A DNA stretch of 64,000 nucleotides from Thamnaconus septentrionalis (taxonomy: Eukaryota > Chordata > Actinopteri > Tetraodontiformes > Monacanthidae), in contig CM020512.1 of the NCBI GenBank assembly GCA_009823395.1, positions 4,841,405-4,905,404 of the forward strand, in the 5' to 3' direction. The translations under genes and the position numbers were made by a program. The notes beneath the pieces are model-generated. The model was not told where the DNA came from and did not search any database. It worked only from the letters and a program-made list of their open reading frames with translations. Below are positions 24,413 through 37,249 of this stretch, piece after piece (positions within the stretch are counted from its first letter, which is position 1; each line of letters begins with the position of its first letter).

Positions 24413-27300
24413 CGGCGCCGGCACTCCCGACACGCCTTCTGCACATCCTCGCCTCTCATAGTTCTCTGGGATTGTTCTTGAACCCGTCTGACAACATTAC
24501 TCAAGCATTGCGGACTGACTCGGATTGCAAGTAACCTTCTTCGTCAGTGGCTGGACTTCTATGAGTTTTCTTATTCTGTTTTTATGACTCTTTGCAATTG
24601 TAATGTCTAACTCTATCAAATCAGGAAATCACTGAGCACTATGCACATGCTGATACATGACGATGCGATGACTCCGACCCATGACGGTCACTCTGTTACT
24701 TCCACCAACACTTTACGGTTATGAGATGATGTGGGTCAGTACCTCTTCTGTGCCCTCCATGCCTGATCAATTCTTATCTTTTTAAGAGTGAATATTATTG
24801 GCAGTTTAAAAAAAAAAAATAAGTGGTCGACAGATGTCTGCAAAAATGTACGATCCAGATTTGTCCACAAGATGGCAGTGCACATCTCGTTTTGAAAATT
24901 TGCTGAAACAGTGAGATGTTGCTTTTAGGCATAGAGATTTTTAATTGGTTAACTTTAAGACATAGCTGGAGGCTTAAACGCCGCAGATTGAGAATGCTGA
25001 CCAGTCCACAGTGAGTCTGTAGTGCAGTGTGGATAAATGCACTGTGAGGCAGCTGAGGAGCAGCTCCAACTATACTGCACTAGCAGGTTCCTGTGCTTTA
25101 TGGAAGGTCATCTCATCCCCTGCCGTCCGGGCATCAAGCAGGAGGGTCAACAGCAGCAGAAATTTTTAACGTAAGAATTGTCACTGTGATGATTATTTGT
25201 AGCATGTATCTTGCAGGATGTTTTTTTTTCTCAATACAATCACTTTAAAAATGTATTTCATGTTACTTGTTTATGTTATGTTTTTTTATTTTTTTATTTT
25301 TTAAACCACATGCTATCGGGACTGATGAGCAGTGATCCACCCTCTAAAGCAGTGGATGTCACTGGTTTACACAGAGTCTCATAAAGCAGTTAAAACAGCC
25401 GCTGACCTGGTTTGTCAGAATAACCAACTTATGCTTTTGGGTCTCGCATGCATGTGGCTGAAAGCCGTTGGTGTTGTGTTTGTCTTTTGTGACAAGCAAA
25501 AGGTGCAGGGGACTTACAGACCATGTATTTGGATGATTTGTGTGTGTCTGTGTGTTTGTGACTGACTGAGAACTAGAGTTAAGACACCATGATGACAGGT
25601 TTAAAAAAAAAAAAAAAAAAAAAAGACAATCCACATAGTGCTGCACAAATGTTATAAAAGGTCAGATTGCCAATATATTATCAAACGCCACATATAGCCC
25701 TGTTGGTTCTAGTTTTCTGGATTTCTTTTCTCTTGTTTCTGTGAGATGTTCAGCTGTGCTTCCTGCTCAGCACTCTGCTGACACGGACACACTGGACCAC
25801 TCTTTACCTTTCCCTTGCTTGCAACATCCACTTTTATTTGTATTTCTTGTTGTAGATTTGTTTATAAGTATCTATTAAAGTTTATTTCAAATTATCTTTT
25901 GGATTCTGTACTTTTTATTGCTTGGTTTTAACATGGGCACTTTTGTTCATACTAAAATATGTTTATTAATGTCGTGAGATTCACAAAGGCAATTCAAAAT
26001 ACATTGTAGGGGATTAAGGATGTACATACATACACTGATTATGAGATGGGCATTCTATCCTTAGACAAGATTAGACAAAATTACATCGATGCATTGAATG
26101 AATATGGCATAAAGCCATTAACTATGTGGGCCAACCATGCATTCCTGAGCAAAAATGTAATTTCGGGCAATGTTTCCTTCAGTCTCCACCAGATGGGGCA
26201 ATTTCACTGATGCAGAAACTCAGACGCTTCACTTTAATTCCTAAACGAGTTTTATATGGGGAAGAATTTCGTTTTACAGGCACACAAACAAATAAGTCTT
26301 TTGGCAATGTCACAATGGCAGAATTGATGCTTGAAATATAGCTGTCCTTGCACTTTGCTTGTCCAAGCAAATTAGCTTTGCCTCGCCAGTCATTTCTGCA
26401 ACTGTCATAATTTTTCAATTAATAGCTTTGTTTTGATTGTAATTAAAAAAAAAAAAAATCTGTTGTGTGTTCCTCCAGCGCCACATCTAGACTGCAAGCA
26501 GATGCGAAAAGAAAGCAGTGTGTCCTGCTGCAAGGGTAGTGGGGCAGGATGAAATTAGATCATTCATGGCGAAAGTAGGTGGCGGAGCCAGTTTTATGTA
26601 ACACAAACCAGTCACTCCGCCTATTTAGACGCCCTAGTAGGAACTTGAAAACCATAAGAGGACATTGAAGGCGGATCTCAAAGTAGGTTTAGCTTAGTTA
26701 TTCCTTCTTGTGCACTGCTGATGTTACACAACAAAAACAATGTTTTGAACAGGAGGGAATGTTTAACGGGTCTGACGAGGCTTATAAGCACAACAACGAA
26801 GATATTTCCTGGCAGGAAAAACAAGGTGATAAGAACGTGCTTTGTCCGTGTTAAAGCCCTAGTTATTTTCAAGGTCACAGTGATGGTGTACATTCTGTTA
26901 TTGTACCTGGGTGCAAACACGCTCATGGGTTGAGAGCACAAAAACATAACATAACATGTCCCCCAAGGCCCTAGTGTTTTGTTTTTTTTTTGCAAACCTC
27001 GATAAGTTCGCAGAAACTATTGTTATGTCCACGACTCGTAAATGTCACATCTGAAGGCTTGAGTTGGATACACTAAAAAGTTGTGGTTCGGCATCATATC
27101 CTCTTTTGACATGACATGTTCATTTGACATCCACATGACAGTACATGTATTTGTGCAGTTTGCACACGTTTCTTGAAAAATATGTATTTATATTTATTAA
27201 TTGTTGTTTTTAAACGCGTTTTAAAACGACCTGCTGTCATTGTTAAACGAACAGCATGTTTGTTTATTCCTTTCTCTCTGTGGAGACGTCTTTAAATGTT
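24413..27300 (+). other. spsb1 3' UTR and intergenic sequence
   Basis: Follows the spsb1 stop. A possible poly(A) signal ATTAAA lies at 25873-25878; no canonical AATAAA at a better distance was noted. A CTCF-like motif lies at 24865-24878 and a weaker one near 26186. Poly(A) runs lie near 25602-25624 and 26444-26458. No coding exon is supported. Confidence 0.5.
24865..24878 (+). promoter_or_regulatory. CTCF-like motif
   Basis: CCACAAGATGGCAG differs from the 17084 site by one base and has the same orientation, so the two sites flank spsb1. It resembles the CTCF core consensus with one off-consensus base. Binding is not shown by sequence. Confidence 0.35.
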
Positions 27301-27301
27301 A

Positions 27302-27316
27302 ACACACACACACACA

Positions 27317-27376
<60 letters not shown>
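27302..27376. repeat. (CA)n microsatellite, 75 bp, upstream of slc25a33
   Basis: Nearly perfect CA run with a single CAGA interruption, the longest dinucleotide tract in the window. It lies about 500 bp 5' of the slc25a33 start codon, just before the G+C-rich promoter region. Confidence 0.95.
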
Positions 27377-27378
<2 letters not shown>

Positions 27379-27489
27379 ATGGCGACCAGGATGATTACAT
27401 AACTTTTTTTTCAAGCGCTATTGGGGGAAAAAAACAAACGGTGTCGTGACACATTTTGTCGCTCTTCAGCATTTTTTTCAGACATTAAA

Positions 27490-27877
27490 GCGCCCGGTGG
27501 TCACGTGACTGCGGTGAAGTTCAAAGACATGTCCTGTTGTTCTCCCGCAGTTGGTCTTAATTGTGCAACACGAACCGAAGGACAGCGCACACGGTGTAAA
27601 CACGTGTGCTGACGTCACAGACAACGCCTCCGTCCGGCCCACTGACGTCACGGACAGCAGATCTTCAGAGCCGCAGGCCCGGCCCACCGCCGCTGAAAGT
27701 CACACTCGCTCACCGCTGTTGAACGGAAGCTCACTGGGGATCGCAGTACCGCCAGGCAGCTTCCCGTCATCGCACCTTCTCGACGCCGCCGCACCGATTT
27801 AAACCGACAATTGAATTGAATTTAAACAGGATCATGGTGGTCGTCTAAAAACGGGTGGGGAACAAAAGAGAAAAAGG
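27490..27877 (+). promoter_or_regulatory. Likely slc25a33 promoter and 5' UTR with CLEAR/E-box and CRE sites
   Basis: G+C-rich sequence directly upstream of the slc25a33 ATG. It contains the perfect palindrome GTCACGTGAC at 27500-27509 (E-box of CLEAR/USF/TFE type), a second E-box CACGTG at 27601-27606, and two perfect full-length CRE palindromes TGACGTCA at 27610-27617 and 27643-27650, 33 bp apart. Factor binding is inferred from known consensus sites. Confidence 0.55.
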
Positions 27878-30800
27878 ATGGCACAGAAAGACACGCTGCT
27901 GCATCTCTTCGCCGGGGGGTGAGTAGTGTTGCTGGCTAACGCCGCTACTTCCGTATCGCTCAACCTAGTAATGCCCATAGCGAGAGTGATGTAACACGGT
28001 GCAATGCGACTCCGCGTTTCTCCTCTTTTACCCACCTTCTTTAAAAACAAAATTAATTAAGCAAACCTAAGCGGGCATTGTTGTTAAGGAGGACGGTGTG
28101 TTGGACCTTGTGTACAGTTCGTCACAGTACTGACACAGGGCGCAGCTAGCATGGCTGCTAAAAACTCGCGTTAGCTTAGCGCGAGCCTCCGAACGTGCAG
28201 TGAGCCAAACGTCTTGTCAGTTACTCGCACCCGCACGTACATCGTATAGCTAAACACGATTTTGTCGATTTTGAATATTCATTTAAGAATTAACTTTAAG
28301 AGCTTTCCTTATCGTTGGTCACATGTTGTCCATGTTACATCGTATGTATCACCATATCATCACATCAAATGTATTTTTGCTTGCTCGCCGGTTCATGCCT
28401 GATAACGACTGATACAGTTCTGAATTTCAGTTGCTCTTACTTGGCTATCCTTACGATAGCCCTTGAGTTACTGTCTGTGCTAGTTGTAATTTGCCTGCCA
28501 GTCTGATTTTTACGTAATATCAAATAGCACATGTTGTCCCTCGCGCTCATGTGTAACCTGAGCCCCATTGGGTCGCGTCGCAATTTGATTAACTGCCGCT
28601 CACCCACAATAGACTACACCCCGAAAAAGTCAGGAGAACTGCGAGCTAAACGACTCAACCATATGTCAAGGTCAAATGTAAACGCTGCTGGTTTGTGGAA
28701 ATACACGCCATTTCAACCTTGAGGTGTAAATATGATCTTTCAGATGAAGTCGTTTCAGCTGCAAAACTGCCCCATTCGTATCTAAACCCACTCATTCTTA
28801 ACGCTTACATCTTCTCGTGGCACGGGACAATGTATTCAATGACTGGTGTGATTTCTTTTCTTTTTCAATCTCTGTGGCCAGTGGTCATGGTCCAGGAAAT
28901 GGTTGCATAATAGGTCGTTTTTCTTTGGAAGAGGTTGTCGGTAAATATTGAGTCATTATGAAAACTTGGAGCGAGTAGTCGTTTCTGGGGTGGTGAAGCA
29001 AGTTATTGTTTGTGAAGCGTCAATATGTATACGGTCAGGTTTAACTTTGGTCGAGATGTTCCTTCCCTCTCGTTTAGCTCGGTATAATCTGTCCCAGACT
29101 TCTAAGCTGGTTTGTCAATCACAGTCAGAACAGGAGCAGACACAGCGGCCAAGGAACAACTATCGGACTATCTTTAGGATTGTTTTGTTCTGAGCGTTAC
29201 CCCGCGCGACAAGTGCAGTTATGAGAGAACGCGAACTGTGTGCCCCAATGTGTCGGCTTTACTGCAGCAGAACATGAGGCCAATCTATGACCATAATTGG
29301 CCTCGGTTCTCCCAGTGTTGCCGGGGGGGGGAAGAAAACACTCTGCTATGCTAGAATCTCTTAATTGGCATCACATTTATTTATATATATTTTTTGCGTG
29401 TCATCAATTTTCAGGTGTAGTGGTACGGTGGGAGCTATTGTGACCTGCCCTCTGGAGGTGCTGAAGACACGGCTGCAGTCCTCGGGCCTTGCCCTGAGAC
29501 CCGTTTTCCAGGTCCAGCTGGGAACCTTGAGTGGCACCGGCGCCGGGGTTATCCGACCAGGGACTGTTACACCCGGGCTACTGCAGGTCCTACGGTAAGA
29601 TGGTTTTCCCCTCTTTAATGTAGCGCTCAGTCAAGACGTTTGCATTTGTGTTTGACAGACAACATGATGACTTGTTTCCCACAAGATCTCCGCTGCACCG
29701 GAACCACAATGTGTGGCAAATATAATTGCTATTTTGTCAGAGGTGGCTTTCTGGGTTTTTAGCCTCAGATGCGTCTATGTTTATACCTGATTCATCAAGC
29801 TGTTCATATTCAATACACAACCAAATACTCTGCAGAGCGAGATTAAATTGCTTCTAGCTTTCATGGCCTTAAATCCTGCTGGGATTAAGTTCACAGCATT
29901 CAGCCTTCATTTGATGTCTTTAGCCAGCTGTTTGCGAGGGACAAAACCACGCTTTTTAACCAGGCCACAAGATATACTTGAAATAATTTTGCTATCAGAA
30001 AGTAAATCGTGTGCAGACCTGCATCGGCTGGCGTGGGGTGAGCTGTAATTAGAATCGGATGATTGGAGCTTTAACCTGGACCCATGCAGACTTAAAACCA
30101 CTCTGTTAACACACTAAAAAAAAAACTTACAAATGCCTTCAGGCACGGCATAAATTCTTAAGTTGGCCTTGAACATCTGAGCTGTTGCAGAATGACTCCA
30201 ACGTGTCTGTCTAGATGCTCTTTGTTTCAGTGGAGGTTTTACTGTAGGCATTAGAGTGAGAAGGGTGGAACGCTGCTGAGGAGATACAGTATGGATTACA
30301 GAAACTAATTGCAAGTGCACCCTCTGGCAGTCGCACACACTAACACCTGGCAATGACGTTGGCTTCCTAAGAGTTCACAAGCCCTGGGACATATCCATTG
30401 CCAGAGGGAGCGAATGTCTCGATAGGGTTGGCGGAAAACCTGCTGCGACACTTGGTCAGAGAATGTAACTACAAATGTTTTGTGTCATATAACGTATTGA
30501 GTCTTTTAAATCTGTTTTTGTTTCAGATCAATTTTAGAAAAGGAGGGACCACGGTCACTCTTTCGAGGTCTAGGACCAAATCTTGTTGGCGTGGCCCCCT
30601 CAAGGTACAGTGAAATTCACCCCGCATGCCAGTGCTGTTCAGCCATTCAGTCTCCAAACATGTCCCTGTACTTCTGAGTAGCAAAGTCCTCATGGCTATG
30701 TGGCAATAAATGGGAATAACGCACGCAAGCACAAAGTGTCCTCCTGGCCCAAAACAATAAACAAAGCAAAGGCCAAGTGGGCGGAGTCTGGTTGGAGTCT

Positions 30801-33464
30801 GTGTCACTGGGCTCTATTCTCAGGCAGTATAGAGAAGACTTCAGTGTGTTTTTACCATTTAATGGTTGAAGGTATCAAGTGACTATGTAAACCAGAAGTT
30901 GTTTTTGTTGCACCAACTTCTGAAGAACCAGCAGCTTGTGTTTTGACTGTCAGCTGTTAACTGTTAAGTAACAGTTCTTTTCTTCTGCTGGAAATATTTT
31001 CATGCAAACAAAATTCATTTTGAGTTTTATGAGGGAACATTCTGTCTCGTAACACCCGTTTCAAGGTTAGTCCAAACAAATGGACGGTGCCTACGAGGTT
31101 TCTCCGAAATGATCTGTTCTAAGCAGCGGCGATGTTGGTGCTGAGTGAACAGCGCTAATGCACTCGGCAGGGCGGGGATTAGACTCCTAAGTGTCTGGTA
31201 AACAGACTGACGTCGTGGCCTTTGTGAACATTTCCCATGCTGACTGGAGCCCTGCATGTAGCTCGCTAATTCTGCTGTCCCTCCATTTATCTGGCCAACT
31301 TGGACCAGCGTCACGCTGCAAATGGCACTCTGGCCCGCGGCACCGCCTGCTGCTTATTCAGCCCATTCTGCTGCGCCGACGGTCTGTTCCAGAAGCCGAG
31401 CAGTGATAGCAGGCGTCCGGGAACAGATTGCTCTGGATGCGCCGTGTCAAAAAGCCACCGCCAGTCCGAATGGAATCATTATATAATTGCCCTGGCCTTA
31501 TAAAACCACATTCTAATGGAAGCTGCAGGATGGAACTGACGGCTGCCTGCGTGACAAAAGTTCTGATCAGTTTCTTCGGTCTTCCAGAGCCGTTTACTTT
31601 GCTGCATACTCAAAATCTAAAGAGGTCTTCAATGGACTGTTTGTCCCAAACAGTGGACTGGTGCACATGTCCTCGGCCGGAACTGCAGGTGAGCAGTGTG
31701 TGTGTTTCCTTATTGCCACAAACAATAAGGAAGCATGTCTTCAGATGTTAATTGTTAATTGTAATTTGTCCCTCTGTAGTGTACGCATGTATGTTTAGGT
31801 TTGTTTAAACATTAAAAAATGCAATACAACATGTTTTTATTGACAATATTTTCGCACATTCTTACTGTGTTTATAATTGTCTCCAAGTGTTGCTGGCACC
31901 TTGTGTAGATTTTTCGTGAGAGTAATAAATGCTTCTTTCATATTTGTCTTCAGCCTTCGTTACAAACTCCCTGATGAATCCCATCTGGATGGTCAAGACC
32001 AGGATGCAGCTGGAGAAAAAGTTCGTACACTCTTACATCTCACCTACGTTCTGTGGCGTTACCTTTAGCCTCGTCCATTGAGGTTCAGTGGCCGCTGTAT
32101 TTTGAAATCCTGGCTCAGTCACAATGAAAATCACAAGCCGTGCGACACAAGTTTCCAAGTACAGCGAGTTCACCGCCTGATAACACCCCGCTGGAACATC
32201 CCCTTCTCCAAGGTTCACTCCCACAGATGTCCCCACCAATGCAAACTGAAAAAAAATTCTGGCACAGCAGAGGCTGCCTGCAGTCACAGACATGCCACAT
32301 ATCTCTTCTTGATATACCCCTGGCATTTGTGTGAAACTATCTGTCTTATTTTGGGGATGGAGCGAGAGAGCGAGCGGGAGAGTATGTGCCCCATAGAAAT
32401 GTGACCTTTCAAAGATCCCCACCTCCAGCTTGACCAATCACAGCGCTGACCTTGGGTTATGAAGTGTGTAAAGCTGATCTTGTGACTGGGCTCCATAAAT
32501 ACTAATGCTGACGCACTGTCCGGCTTGCAGGAGGAGAATCTATATTTACCGAGTACATGGCAGTAGTGTTACTCGAGGTCACAGGAACAAGTCTCCTCAC
32601 CTCTGTCTGTAAAGGACACTTCCCCCCCGCAGCACAAAATGGTGGCTTTATGAGCAAAAACGAGGAGAGGGAAATGAGTAATTCCTCGTGGGAGTAGTTA
32701 CTCTTTGAACCTCACCACCAACGTCCTTATAGGGTGAAAATTAGTTATAATCTTGTAATCATTCACCAAATTCCTTCAATGTCTGTAAATATATCTGAAC
32801 GTGTTGACTGGTAAAGAATTCTGAATGGAATTGGATTGAAAATCTCCAGCTAATGTGAGCAACCCGCTTGACTTGGCAGAGCGCGAGGGGAGAAGAAGAT
32901 GAACGCCCTGCAGTGTGCCCGCTATGTTTACCAAACAGAGGGGATCCGAGGCTTCTACAGAGGCCTGACTGCGTCCTATGCCGGCATCTCGGAGACAATG
33001 ATCTGCTTCCTCATCTACGAGACGCTGAAGAAGAAACTGGCTGAGCGCCAGCTCACGTCCCCCGGCAACGAGATGGAGAAAGGAGCGTCGGACTTCCTGG
33101 GCCTCATGTTGGCGGCGGCTGTTTCAAAGGGTTGTGCGTCCTGCATAGCCTACCCCCACGGTATGCACGCACGCACGCATCCCTCTCTTGCCGACATTGT
33201 GATTAAACACCAGCTGTTTATATTTAGGTAACTAATTTTAGCCTGTTTTGTTTTGTCTCCGCAGAGGTCATCAGAACGAGGCTGAGGGAGGAAGGCAGCA
33301 AATACAAATATTTCTTCCAGACGGGGAGGTTAATAGCGGTGGAGGAAGGCTATGCAGCTTTTTACAGAGGACTGGTTCCACAGCTGATCAGACAGATCCC
33401 CAACACGGCCATCGTCCTCTCGTCTTATGAACTCATTGTCCATCTGCTGGGGGACTCAAAGTAA
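27878..33464 (+). CDS. slc25a33: Mitochondrial pyrimidine nucleotide carrier SLC25A33
   Basis: Inner-membrane carrier; mammalian SLC25A33 (PNC1) exchanges pyrimidine nucleotides across the inner mitochondrial membrane. Coding exons are 27878-27918, 29415-29594, 30527-30604, 31588-31688, 31954-32020, 32880-33160 and 33265-33464; the sum is 948 bases, 315 aa against 321 in human. The three carrier signatures are intact: [22 protein letters not shown] and [11 protein letters not shown]; the PIW variant in repeat 2 is typical of pyrimidine nucleotide carriers. Diagnostic blocks include [20 protein letters not shown] and [17 protein letters not shown]. All junctions are GT-AG and keep frame; the exon 5 donor AAAAA|GTTCGT is weak. 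The start [14 protein letters not shown] matches the family N-terminus. It lies downstream of spsb1 as on human 1p36. SLC25A36 is the closest alternative, but block identity favours A33. Confidence 0.95.
27919..29414 (+). other. slc25a33 intron 1
   Basis: Starts GTGAGT after a phase-2 glycine codon and ends in TTTTCAG. G+C-rich at the 5' end, as expected next to a promoter, then A+T-rich. Several short open frames here lack splice or domain support. Confidence 0.8.
29595..32879 (+). other. slc25a33 introns 2-5
   Basis: Introns at 29595-30526, 30605-31587, 31689-31953 and 32021-32879 separate coding exons 2 to 6. I see no second gene, RNA gene or intact mobile element in them. Confidence 0.75.
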
Positions 33465-34150
33465 AGCGGAATTTTCCAAATTGAAGTCAAGAAAGACCTG
33501 GGAAAAGACTGAGAACGCAGCGCACGCGTTTGTGTTCTACAACAGAGACTTGGTGGAACTGTGACAAGTTGGACCGTTTTCCAAAGAGCGAAACACATTA
33601 TTTTAGCAATGGCTTGACATTTATAAAAAAAGAAAAAAAGAAAAAAAAAAGAGGAAGTAGTTTTATTTTGAATATTGCTTCCAACCCTGTGAAAAATATC
33701 ATTATGTTAGAGACTAGTGTTAAGTTAACTAAGTTATTTTATGTTTTGTTATTGTCTGACAATGGCCGTTTTTTGTTTTTTTTTCTTCTATCAGTGGCAT
33801 GTTCCTGCACATGTGATACACATGACTTCTGAAGATGGCTCATTTAGTCAGATTTGAAAGTGCTTCTAATGGAACTGCTGTTTGCAATGTAATGACCGCA
33901 CAAATCAATCTGGACTTCTGGTTCACATAGGCAGTGTTTGTTTTGAAGTTTGGAGGACCTGCATCTATCATACTTTTCATACTAGCACACACTCAAATGC
34001 ATATGTGTGTGTATGTATATAAATATATACATATATATAAAAACAGGTTAATTGGATGTTTTTTTTGTGAAAAACAGACACCTTTTATAATACAATGAGA
34101 CAGATGCTTATTTGACCAGTGGCTCAATAAAATGCATCAACAAACTGATC
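33465..34150 (+). other. slc25a33 3' UTR
   Basis: Follows the TAA stop and includes an A-rich stretch near 33625-33655 and a short TATA/TGTG run near 34010-34040. It ends shortly after the canonical AATAAA at 34126-34131. Confidence 0.65.
34126..34131 (+). terminator. Poly(A) signal of slc25a33
   Basis: Canonical AATAAA 662 bases after the slc25a33 stop codon on the same strand, giving a 3' UTR of ordinary length. Confidence 0.6.
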
Positions 34151-34807
34151 TGTGACTCATTTTCTTCTTAAAAACAAGAAGTTGGCACACATCAAAGGTT
34201 ATCTCGGTTCAGATCCACAGGAAGCCGCAAGCGTCAAAAACTTATGTAATTTCTTGGCCTGTTATGAAATGCGATACTGCGATAATTGCTTTCAAGTCAA
34301 ACATTGTTCCAAAAACATGCATGGTTGAAGACATCGGATCTCACCACATCTTGCGGGACACGAAACATGTGGCGCACACTAAAAAGTTGTTCCTGCTTCA
34401 GTCTTGGAGGATTGTTTTTATTATCACCAGTACTTGGCAAGAATTATTGTTTGCGATGCAGATTTCTTGAAGCATTTAACAAACTAAATCTAATCGCTTG
34501 AGTGAGACCCCAACTTTTAAATGTATTTAACTGAAATGCACCTTCTAGACAAAGATTCTCTAGACTATATTGCGTACATTTAGTCGATGGACAAAGACAC
34601 AATGGATTCTTCTTCAAAACCAGTCACACTGTTTCTCGTAACTTCTAGGGAGGATGTGATTTTTTTTCTGTTTTCCTTTTTCTTCTGCCAAACTGTTATC
34701 TGTTTTTTTCCTCCTTCCCTGTCTTAACATGTACCAGAGTCTCCTTGGCTGTCACAGTGACAATTACTTTCCTTACATAACTGTTCCCTAGAATTGTGAA
34801 AGTAAGT

Positions 34808-36120
34808 TGCAATTAAAGCTGCAAACGGGAACAGACTCAGCCTGCAGTATCCTGCCACCGCCCCGCCCCTGCCATTGTTGGGGCACCGTCCCCAAACAAC
34901 CTCACCAAAATGAGCGTCCTATGATTTTATAGCATGAGGCTGACTGGCAGAATGCAAAATCTCAACATGTCTGAAAATTGAAAAATCAACATTCAGTATG
35001 TTGTTTTTTTTTCAGGGGCAAAAGATACTTTAATCAGCTTCATACAGTGACCTATATGTTATATATATATATATATATATATCCATATAATTCAATCTTC
35101 TTGATTTGAACTTGTTATGACCTTCTACTTTTCATAATTTTTGTGGAAATGAGTTGAAGAATCTTTTGCTTTGGTTACTTATTATCCTTTGTTTTATTTA
35201 ATATTGTTGTTGTTGTGTGTGTATCTCACACTTCACAGTTCTATGGGCATCAGCACTGATTGTGAGGTGCAAAGGTGACTCCAAACACGTAGATCACAGG
35301 ATTGAAACCCAGGGTGAACCAACGGTATCACGCTGGTTCAAATCCTGTTCTCCACTGTGAGGAATGTGTCTGCCTTTTAAAGTAGAAGTGCAAGAAAATA
35401 AAACATCATCTCGTCAGAACAGTCAGCCCAGGCTAGAGGGAGGTTGACTTTGGTGCATAGGGTTGTTGGTTAAATTCTCCACAAATACTGTTTGTGTGCG
35501 TGTGTTTTAAATCTCCACTGGAGACGACACCACAATGCAAACATGACGTTAAATAAGATATGTCTTGATTGCAAACATTAGATGACAAGATTATTTGACT
35601 CAGGAAAGCGATGATTGTTTGAGCCACACCCATTTTATATAGGTCACCACTTAATAGGTCACCACCACCGAATTCATCATCCAATGATAGTTTAGCATGA
35701 GAGACAGAGGTACAATGCAAAATCTCAACATGTCCGAAAATTGAAAAAGCGACACACTGAAGTATGTCCTTCATAAGTAAGTCCATATACTATGATAGTA
35801 GGTTTTTTTTTCAAACAGAACAGAACAGCACACTCCCAATTTGTCGGAGGTCAAATGCCTGGGTTGTTGTCGCTTGCCTCTATATCTTTCCTAGTGGCCG
35901 TTAGGGCCATTGAAGTGTTTTTTTGGTGTCTGTGGGAGGCGAATGTTTCCATTTTCTCTGCATTTTAATGAATTCTTTTCACCAGTTCTGACCTGCTTGC
36001 CAAATTTAGTAAGTTTTGAGGCATGTTCAGGGATATGATATTGGGGTTTGCCATATGCGAGAGAGGAAGAATAAGAAACATTACACTTCATTTGGGAATT
36101 TACCCTGGCAATAGACCTGT
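34808..36120 (+). mobile_element. Dispersed repeat with internal direct duplication
   Basis: Begins near the phrase ATTAAAGCTGCAAACGGGAA, which resembles the start of a common fish dispersed repeat, and ends near a GGAAGAATAAGAAACATTA tail. About 70 bp around 34932-35001 recur in the same orientation near 35695-35765, sharing GCAAAATCTCAACATGTC and GAAAATTGAAAAA. A TA run lies at about 35060-35081. Boundaries are approximate and no protein is encoded. Confidence 0.45.
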
Positions 36121-37200
36121 TTTGTTCCAGAGCTGGTTTTACCGTTGGGATTAGTCTGTAATTAAATGGTGCAACTTGTCATTGTTTGTTTTACTCTACT
36201 GCTGAAGAAAGAAGAGCTTTATGAGACTTTTTCATTTCCTCTTCCTGCTTCCCAAGTCACATTTCCTTGGGTTGGGTTTTATTACGCTTGAGGATTCAGA
36301 GCATCAAAACAATACTGTTCCAAATAAAGTAAGGGTACGTAACAAAGGGTGATTTAAGCTACACCTTGTCATCTGAACTACCCATTATCTACATGATACT
36401 GCCGCAGGTGATGACCATGACGCCGGGAGCTGGAGAGTGCAGGCCTGGGAGTCTTGGTGCCATCGCTTCATCTTTGCCACCAGGATCTGGACCTTGGACT
36501 TGATTTAACAGTGGATCATGTGCCATTCTGGACTCTTGGCCTCCAAAACACAGACAAACACACCCAGCGGCTATACCACCCCACCATTTAACACGAAGCC
36601 TATTTAAATTTTAGAATAGTTTGATGTATACAACACAACAACATCTATTTATATACATCTACATGTTAATATTGTTACACCTCATATGCTTACGTGTGTC
36701 TTTTTGTATTTGTATTGTGAATTATTTATGTTTAAATATCTACATCTATATTGTGAGAGGTTTGTTGTTAACCTTGCAAGTCACTCTGGCCTGTCTGCCA
36801 CTATGGCTATTTCTATTTTTATTTTTTTTCCGCTGTCTCTCTCACTCTACATTTTTTGTATTTCCTTCTCACCACAACTGGTCATAAGCAGATAACGGCC
36901 CTCTGGAGTCCGGATCTGCTCTAGGTTTCTTCCCACAGGGGAGTTTTTCCTGGCCACTGTTGCACCTTGCTTGCTCTGGGGGCCCAGTTGTTGTTTTTTT
37001 CTCTGACTGTACAAAGCGCTTTGAGACGCCTTTGGGTGTGATTTAGCGCTGTACAAAAAAAATAAATGAAAAATGAAAAATTGTGGAATTAAAAAACAAC
37101 AAGGACTAATCATGTCAGAAAGTTAAAACAATAATACTTATTGAAAAGGAAAAAAAAAAAAGTGGTGGCCACGGAATGTTTCAAATGGGTGATCCAGGCG
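36121..37200. other. Intergenic sequence before the SRCR-Ig gene
   Basis: Contains the second copy of the 11.8 kb repeat (36870-37075) and A+T-rich DNA. The part from about 36400 to 36870 may belong to the same element, but I cannot prove it. No exon is supported. Confidence 0.45.
36870..37075 (+). mobile_element. Dispersed teleost retroelement-like 3' fragment, copy 2
   Basis: Plus-strand partner of the minus-strand fragment at 11800-12000. Shared pieces in order are GCAGAT, CCCTCTG, CACAGGGGAGTTTTTCCTGG, CTTGCTCTG, GACGCCTTTGG and TTTAGCGCT. The A+T-rich tail after 37060 fits a retroelement 3' end. Confidence 0.65.
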
Positions 37201-37249
37201 ATAAATCGCAGGCCATGGTTGTTTCTCTCTACTCCAATCGACTCCGATC

